Notes: generated by a model not told the origin, from the letters alone. 12,223 nucleotides of DNA from Rhodobiaceae bacterium (GCA_009885515.1 VFKO01000492.1:1-12223); one strand, 5' to 3'; numbered from the stretch's first letter, positions 1 through 6,520 are shown. A program made the numbers and translations.

Positions 1-20
1 CAAGCCATTCAGGACCTTTC

Positions 21-1151
21 ATGGACTTTTCATTTACCGAAGAACAAAACCTGCTGCGCAACAGCGTTCAGAAATTCGTCCAGAACGACTACGGCTTTGA
101 GCCGCGCCGCGCCATCATCAAAAGCGAAACTGGCTGGAAGCGTGACAACTGGAAGAAGTTTGCCGAACTGGGTCTGCTGGGCGCACCGTTTACCGAAGAA
201 CAGGGAGGTCTGGGCGGCGGTCCGATCGACACCATGATCATCATGGAAGAATTTGGCCGCGGCCTGGTGGTCGAGCCTTATCTTGGCACGGTCGTGCTTG
301 GTGGCGGATTTTTGCGCCACGGCGGGTCGAAGGCGCAGCAAGAAAAACTCATCCCTGAAATCATCGAAGGCAAGCGTGTCCTCGCATTCGCTTTTGCCGA
401 ACCGCAAGGCCGGTACAATCTGGCCGACTTGACGGTCACCGCAAAGAAAAGTGGCGCCGGTTACACGCTCAATGGCCACAAGGCCGTCGTCATCGGTGCG
501 CCGTGGGCCGACACGCTCATCGTCACTGCGCGCACCGCTGGCGGGCAGCGCGACGAAAAAGGGGTTTCTGTCTTCGTGGTCGACAAGAAGGCCAAAGGCG
601 TCTCGTGCCGCGACTATCCAACGGTCGATGGTTTGCGCGCGTCTGAGGTTACGTTCGAGAATGTCGCGCTGGGTGCCGATGCGCTGGTTGGCCAGGCTGA
701 CAATGGTTTGCCATTGGTTGAGCGCGTCGTGGACGAAGGCATTGCGGCCCTGTCGGCTGAAGCCATTGGTGTCATGAAAGTGCTGAACGATGCCACTGTC
801 GAGTACTGCAAGACCCGCAAGCAGTTTGGGGTTGCGATCGGCAAGTTCCAAGTGCTTCAGCATCGCATGGTCGACATGTTCATGAACTACGAGCAGTCGG
901 TTTCAATCACTTACATGGTGAATCTGAAACTCGGTGAAAACGACATCGAGCGCAAGAAAGCGGCGTCAGCGGCCAAGGTGCAAATCGGCAAAGCCGGCCG
1001 TTTCATTGGCCAGCAGGCGGTTCAGCTTCATGGTGGCATGGGTATGACGGACGAACTCAACATCGGTCACTACTTCAAGCGTCTGACGATGATCGACACA
1101 ATGTTCGGCAACGTCGACCACCACCTCAAACGCTACGCCAGCCTGGATTAA
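21..1151 (+). CDS. Acyl-CoA dehydrogenase, PimD-like small subunit
   Basis: FAD-dependent acyl-CoA dehydrogenase that would introduce an alpha,beta double bond into an acyl-CoA in the cytoplasm. The 376-residue length and fold are normal for the family: an N-terminal helical domain (about 1-115), a middle beta domain (about 120-225) and a C-terminal helical domain with TRKQFG at 265-270 and QLHGGMGMTDE at 335-345. The closest family I recognise is the small subunit of pimeloyl-CoA dehydrogenase; the tail with IGHYFKRLTMIDTMFG (348-363) is typical of it. The position matching the classical catalytic Glu (YEGT in medium-chain enzymes) is Phe362, so activity probably depends on a partner subunit or on another acid such as Glu239 in the helix around 233-250. 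ATG follows AGGA at 11-14. The start of the operon, and perhaps the partner, lies outside the window. The stop codon overlaps that of the convergent kinase. Confidence 0.93.
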   Translation: MDFSFTEEQNLLRNSVQKFVQNDYGFEPRRAIIKSETGWKRDNWKKFAELGLLGAPFTEEQGGLGGGPIDTMIIMEEFGRGLVVEPYLGTVVLGGGFLRHGGSKAQQEKLIPEIIEGKRVLAFAFAEPQGRYNLADLTVTAKKSGAGYTLNGHKAVVIGAPWADTLIVTARTAGGQRDEKGVSVFVVDKKAKGVSCRDYPTVDGLRASEVTFENVALGADALVGQADNGLPLVERVVDEGIAALSAEAIGVMKVLNDATVEYCKTRKQFGVAIGKFQVLQHRMVDMFMNYEQSVSITYMVNLKLGENDIERKKAASAAKVQIGKAGRFIGQQAVQLHGGMGMTDELNIGHYFKRLTMIDTMFGNVDHHLKRYASLD

Positions 1152-2608
1152 AACACCGACGCCAGCCTGATCGGTACCGGCTGGGGTGACGTCAGGCGTT
1201 CGCGTGGGAACCAGCACGTGAACGTCGTGCCTTTGCCGAGTTGGGTGTCGAGTTTGATTGTGCCCCCGTGCGCTTCAACGAGCCCGCGCACGATCGGTAG
1301 GCCAAGGCCCGTGCCTTTCTCAACCGCGGCGATGTCGTGGCGGCCCTGGCCAAAGGCTTCGAACACGGCATCGACGTCACTGGGGTCAATGCCGACGCCG
1401 GTATCCGCAACACCCACATCCATGCCGCCGTTTGAAGCGCGTCTGGCAAACACTGTCACCGTTCCGGCAGCAGGGGTAAATTTCACTGCGTTGGAAATCA
1501 GGTTGAGAAGAATCTGATGCATGCCGCGCTCATCGGCAAGCAGTAGTGGCAAATCCTTTTCGACGTCCATCTTGAAATCGATGCGCGTGTCGATGGCGCG
1601 AATTTCAAAAAATTTCAACGCCTTCTGAACGGCTTCACGCATATTGAGCTCAACCGAGCGCACCGAAGAGCGGCCGGCCTCGATTTTGGCGAGGTCCAGG
1701 ATGTCGTTGATCAGCCCTAAAAGGTGTTGTCCGCTGGTATGAATGTGTCCAGAGTACTCCAAATACTGCGTGGAGCCCAGCGAGCCAAAAACTTCGCCCT
1801 TCATGATGTCGGAAAAACCCAATATGGCGTTCAGGGGTGTACGAAGTTCGTGGCTCATATTTGCCAGGAACTCAGACTTGGCCTGACTGGCGGCTTCAGC
1901 CCTGAGACGTGCCTTGTCGGACTCGAACTTGGCGGCGGTCAATTGCTCGATCAAACTGTTTTTGTCTTCCCGCAACGTCAACATATCGCGCGTTGTCACA
2001 AAAACCTGGCGCGCCAAATGCAACATAAACAAACTGAAACCAAGGCCCAATGCCGAAAGTAAATAGTAGAACGTTGTACCTGCGAACAATGGCGGGATCG
2101 TCAAACCGATCGCGTAGGGGATCAACGATGCGGCTGCCAAAGGCGGGCAGGGTGACATTATCGCGGCGGCACCCGCGATGCAGCACGCCATCACGAGGCC
2201 AATCAACAAGTGCCCGAGGTCGCCGCAATCATTCCAGAACAGAAAGGCAGGTGCAATCCAGACAATGCCGAAAATCACGATCACCGTGGCATAGGCCACG
2301 ATCCATCGTGGCGTGTCTGCTTCGCGCTGCGGCGATCGCCGGTACAACTCGTTTAGCGCACCCTGGGCGCCGCAGACCACGGTAACCGCTGCAACCCACC
2401 ACGCCAGATGAGTGAAGGGAACCCACTCAAGTAGCATGATACTGATAATGAGCGCAAAAACGGGCATCGCAAAGGCGCTGGGCGCGTTGTTCTTGCACAC
2501 CACGCGGAACTGTTCGAACTGAAGTTTCAATGCGCGTGCAGCCAAGTTCTGGCCACCGTCAGGCAGCCGATCCTCGACGATGAAATCGGTGGCAGGCGCA
2601 CGCTGCAT
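1148..2608 (-). CDS. Membrane-bound hybrid-free sensor histidine kinase, PleC/PdhS-like
   Basis: Sensor kinase of a two-component system, 486 residues, anchored in the inner membrane. Residues 44-198 hold about six hydrophobic segments (roughly 46-62, 66-82, 104-125, 131-152, 157-176, 178-196) with no recognisable periplasmic sensor domain. A likely coiled coil (205-245) leads into HisKA with the H-box FLANMSHELRTPLN; His253 is the expected phosphorylation site. The ATPase domain follows, with N-box Asn373 (LISNAVKF), G1 box DTGVGID (402-408) and G2 box KGTGLGLPI (431-439), so it looks catalytically intact. The segment FGSLGSTQYLEYSGHIHTSG (274-293) resembles PleC/DivJ/PdhS kinases, which act on DivK-type regulators in Alphaproteobacteria; a link to DivK here is inference. 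No response regulator gene lies beside it, and there is no receiver domain. The ATG start has no strong Shine-Dalgarno, but the N-terminus (ALKLQFEQFRVVCKN) matches the family pattern. Confidence 0.92.
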   Translation of the reverse strand: MQRAPATDFIVEDRLPDGGQNLAARALKLQFEQFRVVCKNNAPSAFAMPVFALIISIMLLEWVPFTHLAWWVAAVTVVCGAQGALNELYRRSPQREADTPRWIVAYATVIVIFGIVWIAPAFLFWNDCGDLGHLLIGLVMACCIAGAAAIMSPCPPLAAASLIPYAIGLTIPPLFAGTTFYYLLSALGLGFSLFMLHLARQVFVTTRDMLTLREDKNSLIEQLTAAKFESDKARLRAEAASQAKSEFLANMSHELRTPLNAILGFSDIMKGEVFGSLGSTQYLEYSGHIHTSGQHLLGLINDILDLAKIEAGRSSVRSVELNMREAVQKALKFFEIRAIDTRIDFKMDVEKDLPLLLADERGMHQILLNLISNAVKFTPAAGTVTVFARRASNGGMDVGVADTGVGIDPSDVDAVFEAFGQGRHDIAAVEKGTGLGLPIVRGLVEAHGGTIKLDTQLGKGTTFTCWFPRERLTSPQPVPIRLASVF

Positions 2609-2781
2609 TTTCAGCCGGACTTGGAGGAAACTGGAACAATTTGAGAGTGGGATCGTGCCCTAAATCCTTTAAAGAATACTGGCCAGTAACGAAGGATGCC
2701 TGTCATTGAAAAGCCATCGCTTGCGCAACCCGCGCACATGGTTACGGTAGTGTAAACAAGTGAATTTCAAAGGGCACAGTC
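2609..2781. promoter_or_regulatory. Divergent intergenic region, kinase and crotonase genes
   Basis: This gap of 173 bases must hold the promoters for both the minus-strand kinase and the plus-strand crotonase. It is visibly more AT-rich than the flanking genes (for example around 2661-2680). I cannot pick a convincing -35/-10 pair for either direction. The clearest element is the partial palindrome at 2742-2755, listed separately. Confidence 0.5.
2742..2755. promoter_or_regulatory. Candidate operator, TTAC-N6-GTAA palindrome
   Basis: TTACGGTAGTGTAA has perfect 4-base outer arms around a 6-base centre and ends 26 bases before the crotonase start codon. Many TetR-family regulators of fatty-acid and CoA-ester genes bind palindromes of this general kind (TTACGGTA-CCGTAA-like). 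That a regulator binds here is inference. The octamer GTAAACAA overlapping its right end (2752-2759) recurs at 3898-3905, upstream of the ABM gene. Confidence 0.3.
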
Positions 2782-3582
2782 ATGAACGAAGTCTTGCTTA
2801 TCGAAACACACGGTCCGGTCGCCGTCTTGACCATCAACCGTCCCGAGACCCGTAACCCGCTGGGGCATGACGGCGATGGTGATGCGTTTGCTGCTGCGGC
2901 GGCGAGAATCAATGGCGACCGATCTATCCGTGCTGTCATTCTGACTGGCGCAGGTAAAGCGTTCTCGGCCGGCGGCGACGTCAAAGCCATGCGCGAGAAG
3001 GGGGGCGCCTTCGCCGGTCCCGGGGTCTCTATCCGCGAACGCTATCGCACTGGAATCCACAAAATCGTTCGCAGTGTCTGGGGCATTGAAGTGCCCGTGA
3101 TCGCCGCAGTCAACGGCCCCGCTATCGGTCTGGGCAACGACGTCGCCTGCCTCGCCGACACCCGCATCGCCAGCGAAACGGCCATCTTCGGTGCGACGTT
3201 TTTGAAGATCGGTCTGATACCTGGCGATGGCGGCGCCTGGCTGTTGCCGCGCGTCATTGGCATGGCCCGCGCCTCCGAGCTGCTCTTCACCGGTGAGACC
3301 ATCGACGCGCAGACAGCGTTGCAATGGGGTCTGGTGTCCAAAGTCGTTCCGGCAGCGACGCTGCAAGACGAAGCCATGAAACTCGCCAATCGCATGGCCG
3401 CTCAGCCACCCGACGTTCTGCGCATGACAAAACGTTTGCTGCGCGAAGGGCAATCGGTGAGTTTCGACAACATCATGGAGCTTTCGGCCGCCATGCAGGC
3501 TCTGGCTCACCACACCGAAGACCACGCCGAAGCCGTCAACGCATTCTTCGAAAAGCGACCCGGCAATTACAAGGGGAAGTAA
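2782..3582 (+). CDS. Crotonase-family protein (enoyl-CoA hydratase/isomerase type)
   Basis: A 266-residue crotonase-fold protein, normal length, acting on acyl-CoA thioesters in the cytoplasm. Both oxyanion-hole segments are present: AFSAGGD (60-66) and NGPAIGLGND (111-120). Aligned by eye with rat mitochondrial enoyl-CoA hydratase, Glu144 falls on Asp120 and Glu164 on Phe140. So the two glutamates of a true hydratase are not both kept, while an acidic residue appears at Asp149 in PGDGG. This favours an isomerase or another crotonase reaction over classical hydration; the exact reaction is unknown. The rest matches the family: GLIPGDGGAWLLPR (144-157), an FTGETIDAQTALQWGLV region (169-185) and a C-terminal helical tail. 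ATG follows AGGG at 2771-2774. It is monocistronic as far as can be seen, since a repeat begins at its stop codon. Confidence 0.93.
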   Translation: MNEVLLIETHGPVAVLTINRPETRNPLGHDGDGDAFAAAAARINGDRSIRAVILTGAGKAFSAGGDVKAMREKGGAFAGPGVSIRERYRTGIHKIVRSVWGIEVPVIAAVNGPAIGLGNDVACLADTRIASETAIFGATFLKIGLIPGDGGAWLLPRVIGMARASELLFTGETIDAQTALQWGLVSKVVPAATLQDEAMKLANRMAAQPPDVLRMTKRLLREGQSVSFDNIMELSAAMQALAHHTEDHAEAVNAFFEKRPGNYKGK

Positions 3583-3614
3583 TACCAACGGCCTGAGATT
3601 TAACTCGTGACGCT

Positions 3615-3650
3615 GTAAGAGTGTGTCAATGGACAACTGCACACTCTCAC
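3615..3650. repeat. Hairpin within the intergenic repeat
   Basis: GTAAGAGTGTG (3615-3625) pairs with CACACTCTCAC (3640-3650), an 11-base stem with one mismatch and a 14-base loop. The inner 8 pairs are perfect. It sits 33 bases after the crotonase stop, but no T-run follows, so it is not a standard intrinsic terminator. Confidence 0.65.
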
Positions 3651-3654
3651 GTTC

Positions 3655-3797
3655 GTCATGGCCGGGCTCTTGTCCCGGCCACCCAGTGGCTTCGCGTCTG
3701 CGAGGCATAAGAGTGCTTTGAGTCCGGCCACACTTTCGTCCTATCGTCGCGTGGACACGCGACGGCTGGGTGGCCGGGACAAGAGCCCGGCCATGAC
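3655..3797. repeat. Perfect 31-base inverted repeat, each arm itself a hairpin
   Basis: Positions 3655-3685 and 3767-3797 are exact reverse complements over 31 bases, separated by 81 bases. Each arm folds on itself: TGGCCGGG (3659-3666) with CCCGGCCA (3674-3681), and TGGCCGGG (3771-3778) with CCCGGCCA (3786-3793), each an 8-base stem with a 7-base loop. Similar GGCCGGG...CCCGGCC palindromes, often following GTCAT, are widespread between genes in Alphaproteobacteria. Here two copies face each other. Confidence 0.85.
3745..3764. repeat. Short perfect hairpin between the long arms
   Basis: CGTCGCGT (3745-3752) and ACGCGACG (3757-3764) form a perfect 8-base stem with the 4-base loop GGAC. It lies just inside the right-hand 31-base arm and so adds to the folded structure of the repeat. 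Confidence 0.65.
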
Positions 3798-3915
3798 GGC
3801 GGCGGGGTTTGGTGCTACAGGTCATAATTTCCGGCCGTTGGTGTAAGGGAAGTAGCGGCTTTGCGTGAGTCCTTGTTTCTTCAGACACAGTGCAGAGGTA
3901 AACAACGTTACGCAC

Positions 3916-3944
3916 TTGTGCTTGATCACGCACTCTTGTTTATT
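3916..3944 (+). promoter_or_regulatory. Weak candidate sigma-70 promoter for the ABM-led operon
   Basis: TTGTGC (3916-3921) and TTTATT (3939-3944) are spaced by 17 bases and lie about 35 bases before the ABM start codon. Both hexamers match the consensus only partly (3 and 4 of 6). Just upstream is GTAAACAACGTTAC (3898-3911), a partial palindrome with GTAA/TTAC arms that could be an operator. Position is the main argument. Confidence 0.25.
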
Positions 3945-3978
3945 GGGTGCACCTCACTATTCGCATCAGGAGAACCCT

Positions 3979-4269
3979 ATGACCATTGGCATCATCGCGA
4001 CCTTGAAAATCAAACCCGGAAAGGAAGCTGAATTCGAAACCATCTTCCGCGAATTGCAGATCATCGTTAACAAAGACGAGCCTGGCGTGCTCCAATACGA
4101 ATTCTTCAAATCGAAGAGCCAAGCCTCTACCTACATCGTTGTGGAGCAATACAAGACCGACGCCGATCATGCCGGCCACCGCACGACGCCGCATATGGTG
4201 GTTGCCGGGCCCAAACTCGGCGCTGTTCTCGATGGCCGTCCCGGTATCGAAATTCTTGAAAAAATCTGA
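3979..4269 (+). CDS. Small ABM-fold protein (antibiotic biosynthesis monooxygenase family)
   Basis: A 96-residue protein of the dimeric alpha+beta barrel ABM/YgiN type. Visible family features are a first strand IGIIATLKIKPGK (3-15), a helix with EAEFETIFRELQ (16-27), PGVLQYEFFKSKSQ (35-48), the strand TYIVVEQYKTDADHAGH (51-67), and a helix with PHMVVAGPKLGAVLDG (71-86). Some relatives oxidise quinones or polyketides without a cofactor; many have no known activity, so no reaction is claimed. Start ATG 3979 is fixed by AGGAGA at 3968-3973, five bases upstream; an in-frame extension to 3865 would cross this site and has no family similarity. It is the first gene of a tight unit: the acyl-CoA dehydrogenase starts 13 bases after its stop, which suggests a role linked to that pathway. 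Confidence 0.85.
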   Translation: MTIGIIATLKIKPGKEAEFETIFRELQIIVNKDEPGVLQYEFFKSKSQASTYIVVEQYKTDADHAGHRTTPHMVVAGPKLGAVLDGRPGIEILEKI

Positions 4270-4282
4270 GGAGTATCGGCGC

Positions 4283-5491
4283 ATGGACATGAGCTTCAAC
4301 AAGGCGGACCTGAAGTTCCGCGACGATGTGCGCGCCTTCATCGCCGAGAAATATGACGACGATCTGCGCCGGAAAATGTCGTTCTCCAAGAATGGCTATC
4401 TCGACAAGGCCGGTCAGATCAAATGGCAAAAGGCGCTCAATGATCGCGGCTGGGCGGCGGTGAACTGGCCCAAGGAGCATGGCGGCGCGAGATTTACTCC
4501 CAACGAAAAATACATTTTTGACATTGAGATGGCCGCAGCCGGGACGCCGATCGTCAGCCCCATGGGCTTGAAGATGGTCGCTCCCGTCATCATGGCCTTC
4601 GGTAACGACACGCAGAAAAAGCAACACCTCCCGTCAATCCTGTCATCTGACATCTGGTGGTGCCAGGGTTATTCCGAACCGGGTTCGGGCTCCGACCTCG
4701 CCAGTTTGCAAATGCGCGCCGAAGACAAGGGCGATCACTTCATCTGCAACGGTTCAAAAATCTGGACCACTCACGCGCAATGGGCCGATTGGATATTCTG
4801 CCTCGTGCGCACGACGCCGGGACAAAAACCACAACAGGGTATCTCGTTCATCCTGATCGATATGAAAACGCCAGGCATCACAGTCAGACCCATCATCACA
4901 ATTGATGGCCCGCCGGACGGTGAGCAAGAGATCAATCAGGTGTTCTTTGACAATGTCCGCGTGCCCAAGGAAAATCTGATTGGCAAGCAGGACGAGGGCT
5001 GGACCTATGCCAAATATTTGCTCGAGTTTGAGCGCGGCAACGCTTATGCGCCCGGTCTGAAGCGCTCACTTAAAAAGGTACGTACGATTGCCGCGACCGA
5101 AGGGTCGAACGGTAGCAGGTTGATCGATGACAGCGAGTTTCGCCGCAAAATCGAGGACGTCGAAATCCAGCTTCGGGCGCTCGAATTCACCGAAATGCGG
5201 TTCTTCTCGAAAATGTCGACTGGGCAGCGCCCTGGAGCGGAGTCCTCGCTCTTCAAAACGCGGGGCACCGAACTTCAACAGGCGATCACCGAACTGGCGC
5301 TTGAAGCCGTGCAGTATTCGGCAATGCCGTTTGTGCAAAACCCCTGGGCCAAGACCAACGAGCCCTGGCCACAGCCCGACTACGCCGTCACCACCGCGCC
5401 GTATTACTTCAGCTTGCGCAAAGCCTCGATCTACGCGGGCTCAAACGAAATCCAGCGCAACATCATGGCGAAGATGGTGCTGGGCTTGTGA
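4283..5491 (+). CDS. Acyl-CoA dehydrogenase, PimC-like large subunit
   Basis: FAD-dependent acyl-CoA dehydrogenase of 402 residues, resembling the large subunit of pimeloyl-CoA dehydrogenase and similar enzymes of dicarboxylate or steroid side-chain breakdown. Features in order: N-terminal helical domain with WAAVNWPKEHGG (57-68), the FAD/substrate motif WWCQGYSEPGSGSDLASL (125-142), WTTHAQWADWIFCLVRT (161-177), QQGISFILIDMKTPGITVRP (184-203), and the tail ASIYAGSNEIQRNI (381-394). The residue matching the classical catalytic Glu376 of medium-chain enzymes is Ala385; Glu250 in LEFERG sits where isovaleryl-CoA and long-chain dehydrogenases carry their base and is the likely catalyst. Start ATG 4283 follows GAGGAG (4268-4273) at nine bases; a longer frame from 4139 would overlap the ABM gene and lacks family similarity. 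Translation is likely coupled to the next gene, whose GTG overlaps its stop. Confidence 0.93.
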   Translation: MDMSFNKADLKFRDDVRAFIAEKYDDDLRRKMSFSKNGYLDKAGQIKWQKALNDRGWAAVNWPKEHGGARFTPNEKYIFDIEMAAAGTPIVSPMGLKMVAPVIMAFGNDTQKKQHLPSILSSDIWWCQGYSEPGSGSDLASLQMRAEDKGDHFICNGSKIWTTHAQWADWIFCLVRTTPGQKPQQGISFILIDMKTPGITVRPIITIDGPPDGEQEINQVFFDNVRVPKENLIGKQDEGWTYAKYLLEFERGNAYAPGLKRSLKKVRTIAATEGSNGSRLIDDSEFRRKIEDVEIQLRALEFTEMRFFSKMSTGQRPGAESSLFKTRGTELQQAITELALEAVQYSAMPFVQNPWAKTNEPWPQPDYAVTTAPYYFSLRKASIYAGSNEIQRNIMAKMVLGL

Positions 5492-6339
5492 AGGTTGCCA
5501 TCATCACAGGCGCTGCACGGGGTATAGGCGCGGGCGTTGCGAAGGCGCTCGCTGGCCAAGGCTATAAGGTCGCTCTCGTTGGTCTTGAAGGCGAGTTGCT
5601 GCGCCGCAACGCCAAAGCCATTGGTGAAGGCGCCATCGCCTTCGAAGTCGATGTCACGGACCGTGTGTCGATGGGCAGCGCCTTTGAAGGCACACGCGAG
5701 CGTTTCGGCAGTATCGACGTTGTGGTCTCAAACGCCGGTATTTCAAACTTTGATCTTTTGCGGACCATGTCACCTGATCACTTCCGACGGGTGATGGCCG
5801 TCAATGTCGAAGGCACTTTCAACGCCATTCAGGTCTCGCTCCCGCACCTCATGGAGTCCAAGGGGTACTTCCTCGGCGTAGCTTCGATGGCCGCCGCATC
5901 GGCGCCGCCCGGCATGGCGGCTTACGGCGCCAGCAAAGGCGCTACTGAAAACCTTTGCAACACATTGAGAGCCGAAGTCGCCCATTTGGGAATCGAGGTC
6001 GGCGTCGCCTATTTCGGTTGGCTCGACACAGATCTCGTGAGGACCGGAGATCAGCACAGCGCCTTCGCGTATGTGCGTCAGCATTTGCCGCGGCCGTTGA
6101 GGGCCATCGCGCCACTTCAAATGGCAGTAGACGCTATTGTCGGCGGTGTCGCCAAACGCAAGCGCATAGTTTTGGCGCCTGGCTGGCTTCGCCTGGCACT
6201 GGCACTGCGGTGGTTTGTGTCCAGCAATCCCGCAGGCTTCAAAGCCCACATGCCCGAAATTGAACGTCTTTGCGCCGAAGAGCTAAAAAAACGCGGCGGA
6301 GCCAACTCTGCAATGATTACTGATCCTCAGAGAAGCTGA
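5488..6339 (+). CDS. Short-chain dehydrogenase/reductase (SDR)
   Basis: NAD(P)-dependent oxidoreductase of 283 residues with a classical SDR core. Seen are the nucleotide-binding motif TGAARGIG (7-14), Asp55 (FEVDVTD), NAG (82-84), Asn106, and the catalytic Ser133, Tyr146 and Lys150 (YGASK). After the core, a basic patch KRKR (223-226) runs into a hydrophobic stretch IVLAPGWLRLALALRWF (227-243), which could dock the enzyme on the membrane; that is inference. The substrate is not evident. It starts with GTG at 5488, and GTGA overlaps the stop codon of the acyl-CoA dehydrogenase by four bases, which argues for translational coupling and action on the same pathway, perhaps as a hydroxyacyl-CoA or alcohol dehydrogenase. 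It ends the three-gene unit. Confidence 0.92.
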   Translation: MKVAIITGAARGIGAGVAKALAGQGYKVALVGLEGELLRRNAKAIGEGAIAFEVDVTDRVSMGSAFEGTRERFGSIDVVVSNAGISNFDLLRTMSPDHFRRVMAVNVEGTFNAIQVSLPHLMESKGYFLGVASMAAASAPPGMAAYGASKGATENLCNTLRAEVAHLGIEVGVAYFGWLDTDLVRTGDQHSAFAYVRQHLPRPLRAIAPLQMAVDAIVGGVAKRKRIVLAPGWLRLALALRWFVSSNPAGFKAHMPEIERLCAEELKKRGGANSAMITDPQRS

Positions 6340-6520
6340 CACGCTAATCCTGACAATTCGCGCGAGGAGCGATTGCCGGAGCGTGTATTGCACGTGCGCG
6401 CGTATGTCGGAAAAGGGACCACGAGCTTTAATTCAACGCCGCAACATGTATGGTACTTTACCATTCCCGGTTGGGTCCGTACGCTTCGCGAGTTTCACCA
6501 ACAAAAGGGCGGCACTAGCG
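6340..6520 (+). other. Leader region before the membrane-protein gene
   Basis: These 181 bases separate the SDR stop from the chosen start of the next gene. The reading frame of the membrane protein stays open back to a GTG at 6383, but the extra residues lack any family pattern and are not hydrophobic. The palindrome ATGGTA-CTT-TACCAT (6450-6464) is the only clear element; it could be an operator or a small hairpin. GAGGAG at 6364-6369 precedes a TTG (6373) in another frame that soon runs into shadow sequence. Confidence 0.35.
6450..6464. promoter_or_regulatory. Perfect palindrome ATGGTA-N3-TACCAT
   Basis: Six-base perfect arms around CTT, 56 bases before the likely ATG of the membrane-protein gene. 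The size and symmetry fit a dimeric repressor site, but nothing in the window identifies the regulator, and a chance occurrence is possible. Confidence 0.25.

Larger units (their letters stand above)
3580..3846. repeat. Composite intergenic repeat, possible MITE-like element
   Basis: The gap of 396 bases between the crotonase stop and the ABM start (3583-3978) holds no gene. Most of it is a nested palindromic structure. Outer arms ACCAACGGCC (3584-3593) and GGCCGTTGGT (3833-3842) are perfect 10-base inverted repeats; with mismatches they extend to TAATACCAACGGCC (3580-3593) against TTACACCAACGGCC read on the minus strand from 3846. The hexamer GGGAAG directly abuts both extended ends (3574-3579 and 3847-3852), as a target-site duplication would. 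Inside lie three further stem structures listed separately. The short open frame 3658-3846 is just read-through of the repeat. The left end includes the crotonase stop codon TAA. No transposase is present, so any mobility would be non-autonomous; that is inference. Confidence 0.55.

Noticed and set aside
30..863. Minus-strand open frame of 277 codons opposite the first acyl-CoA dehydrogenase
   Set aside because: Antisense to a full-length family member, with no recognisable motif.
3615..3650. Intrinsic terminator for the crotonase gene
   Set aside because: The stem is good, but no run of T follows on either side.
3655..3797. CRISPR array
   Set aside because: There are only two copies, in inverted orientation, with no regular spacing and no cas genes.
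3658..3846. Small open frame of 62 codons in the intergenic repeat
   Set aside because: It is the translation of the inverted repeat itself, with no ribosome site or protein-like composition.
2767..3933. Long minus-strand open frame of 388 codons opposite the crotonase gene
   Set aside because: It mirrors a convincing crotonase on the other strand, runs through the palindromic repeat, is rich in Arg, His and Gln, and shows no domain; a shadow of GC-rich codon use.
4139..4282. N-terminal extension of the PimC-like dehydrogenase
   Set aside because: It overlaps the ABM gene, and the family N-terminus begins at ATG 4283 behind a strong GAGGAG site.
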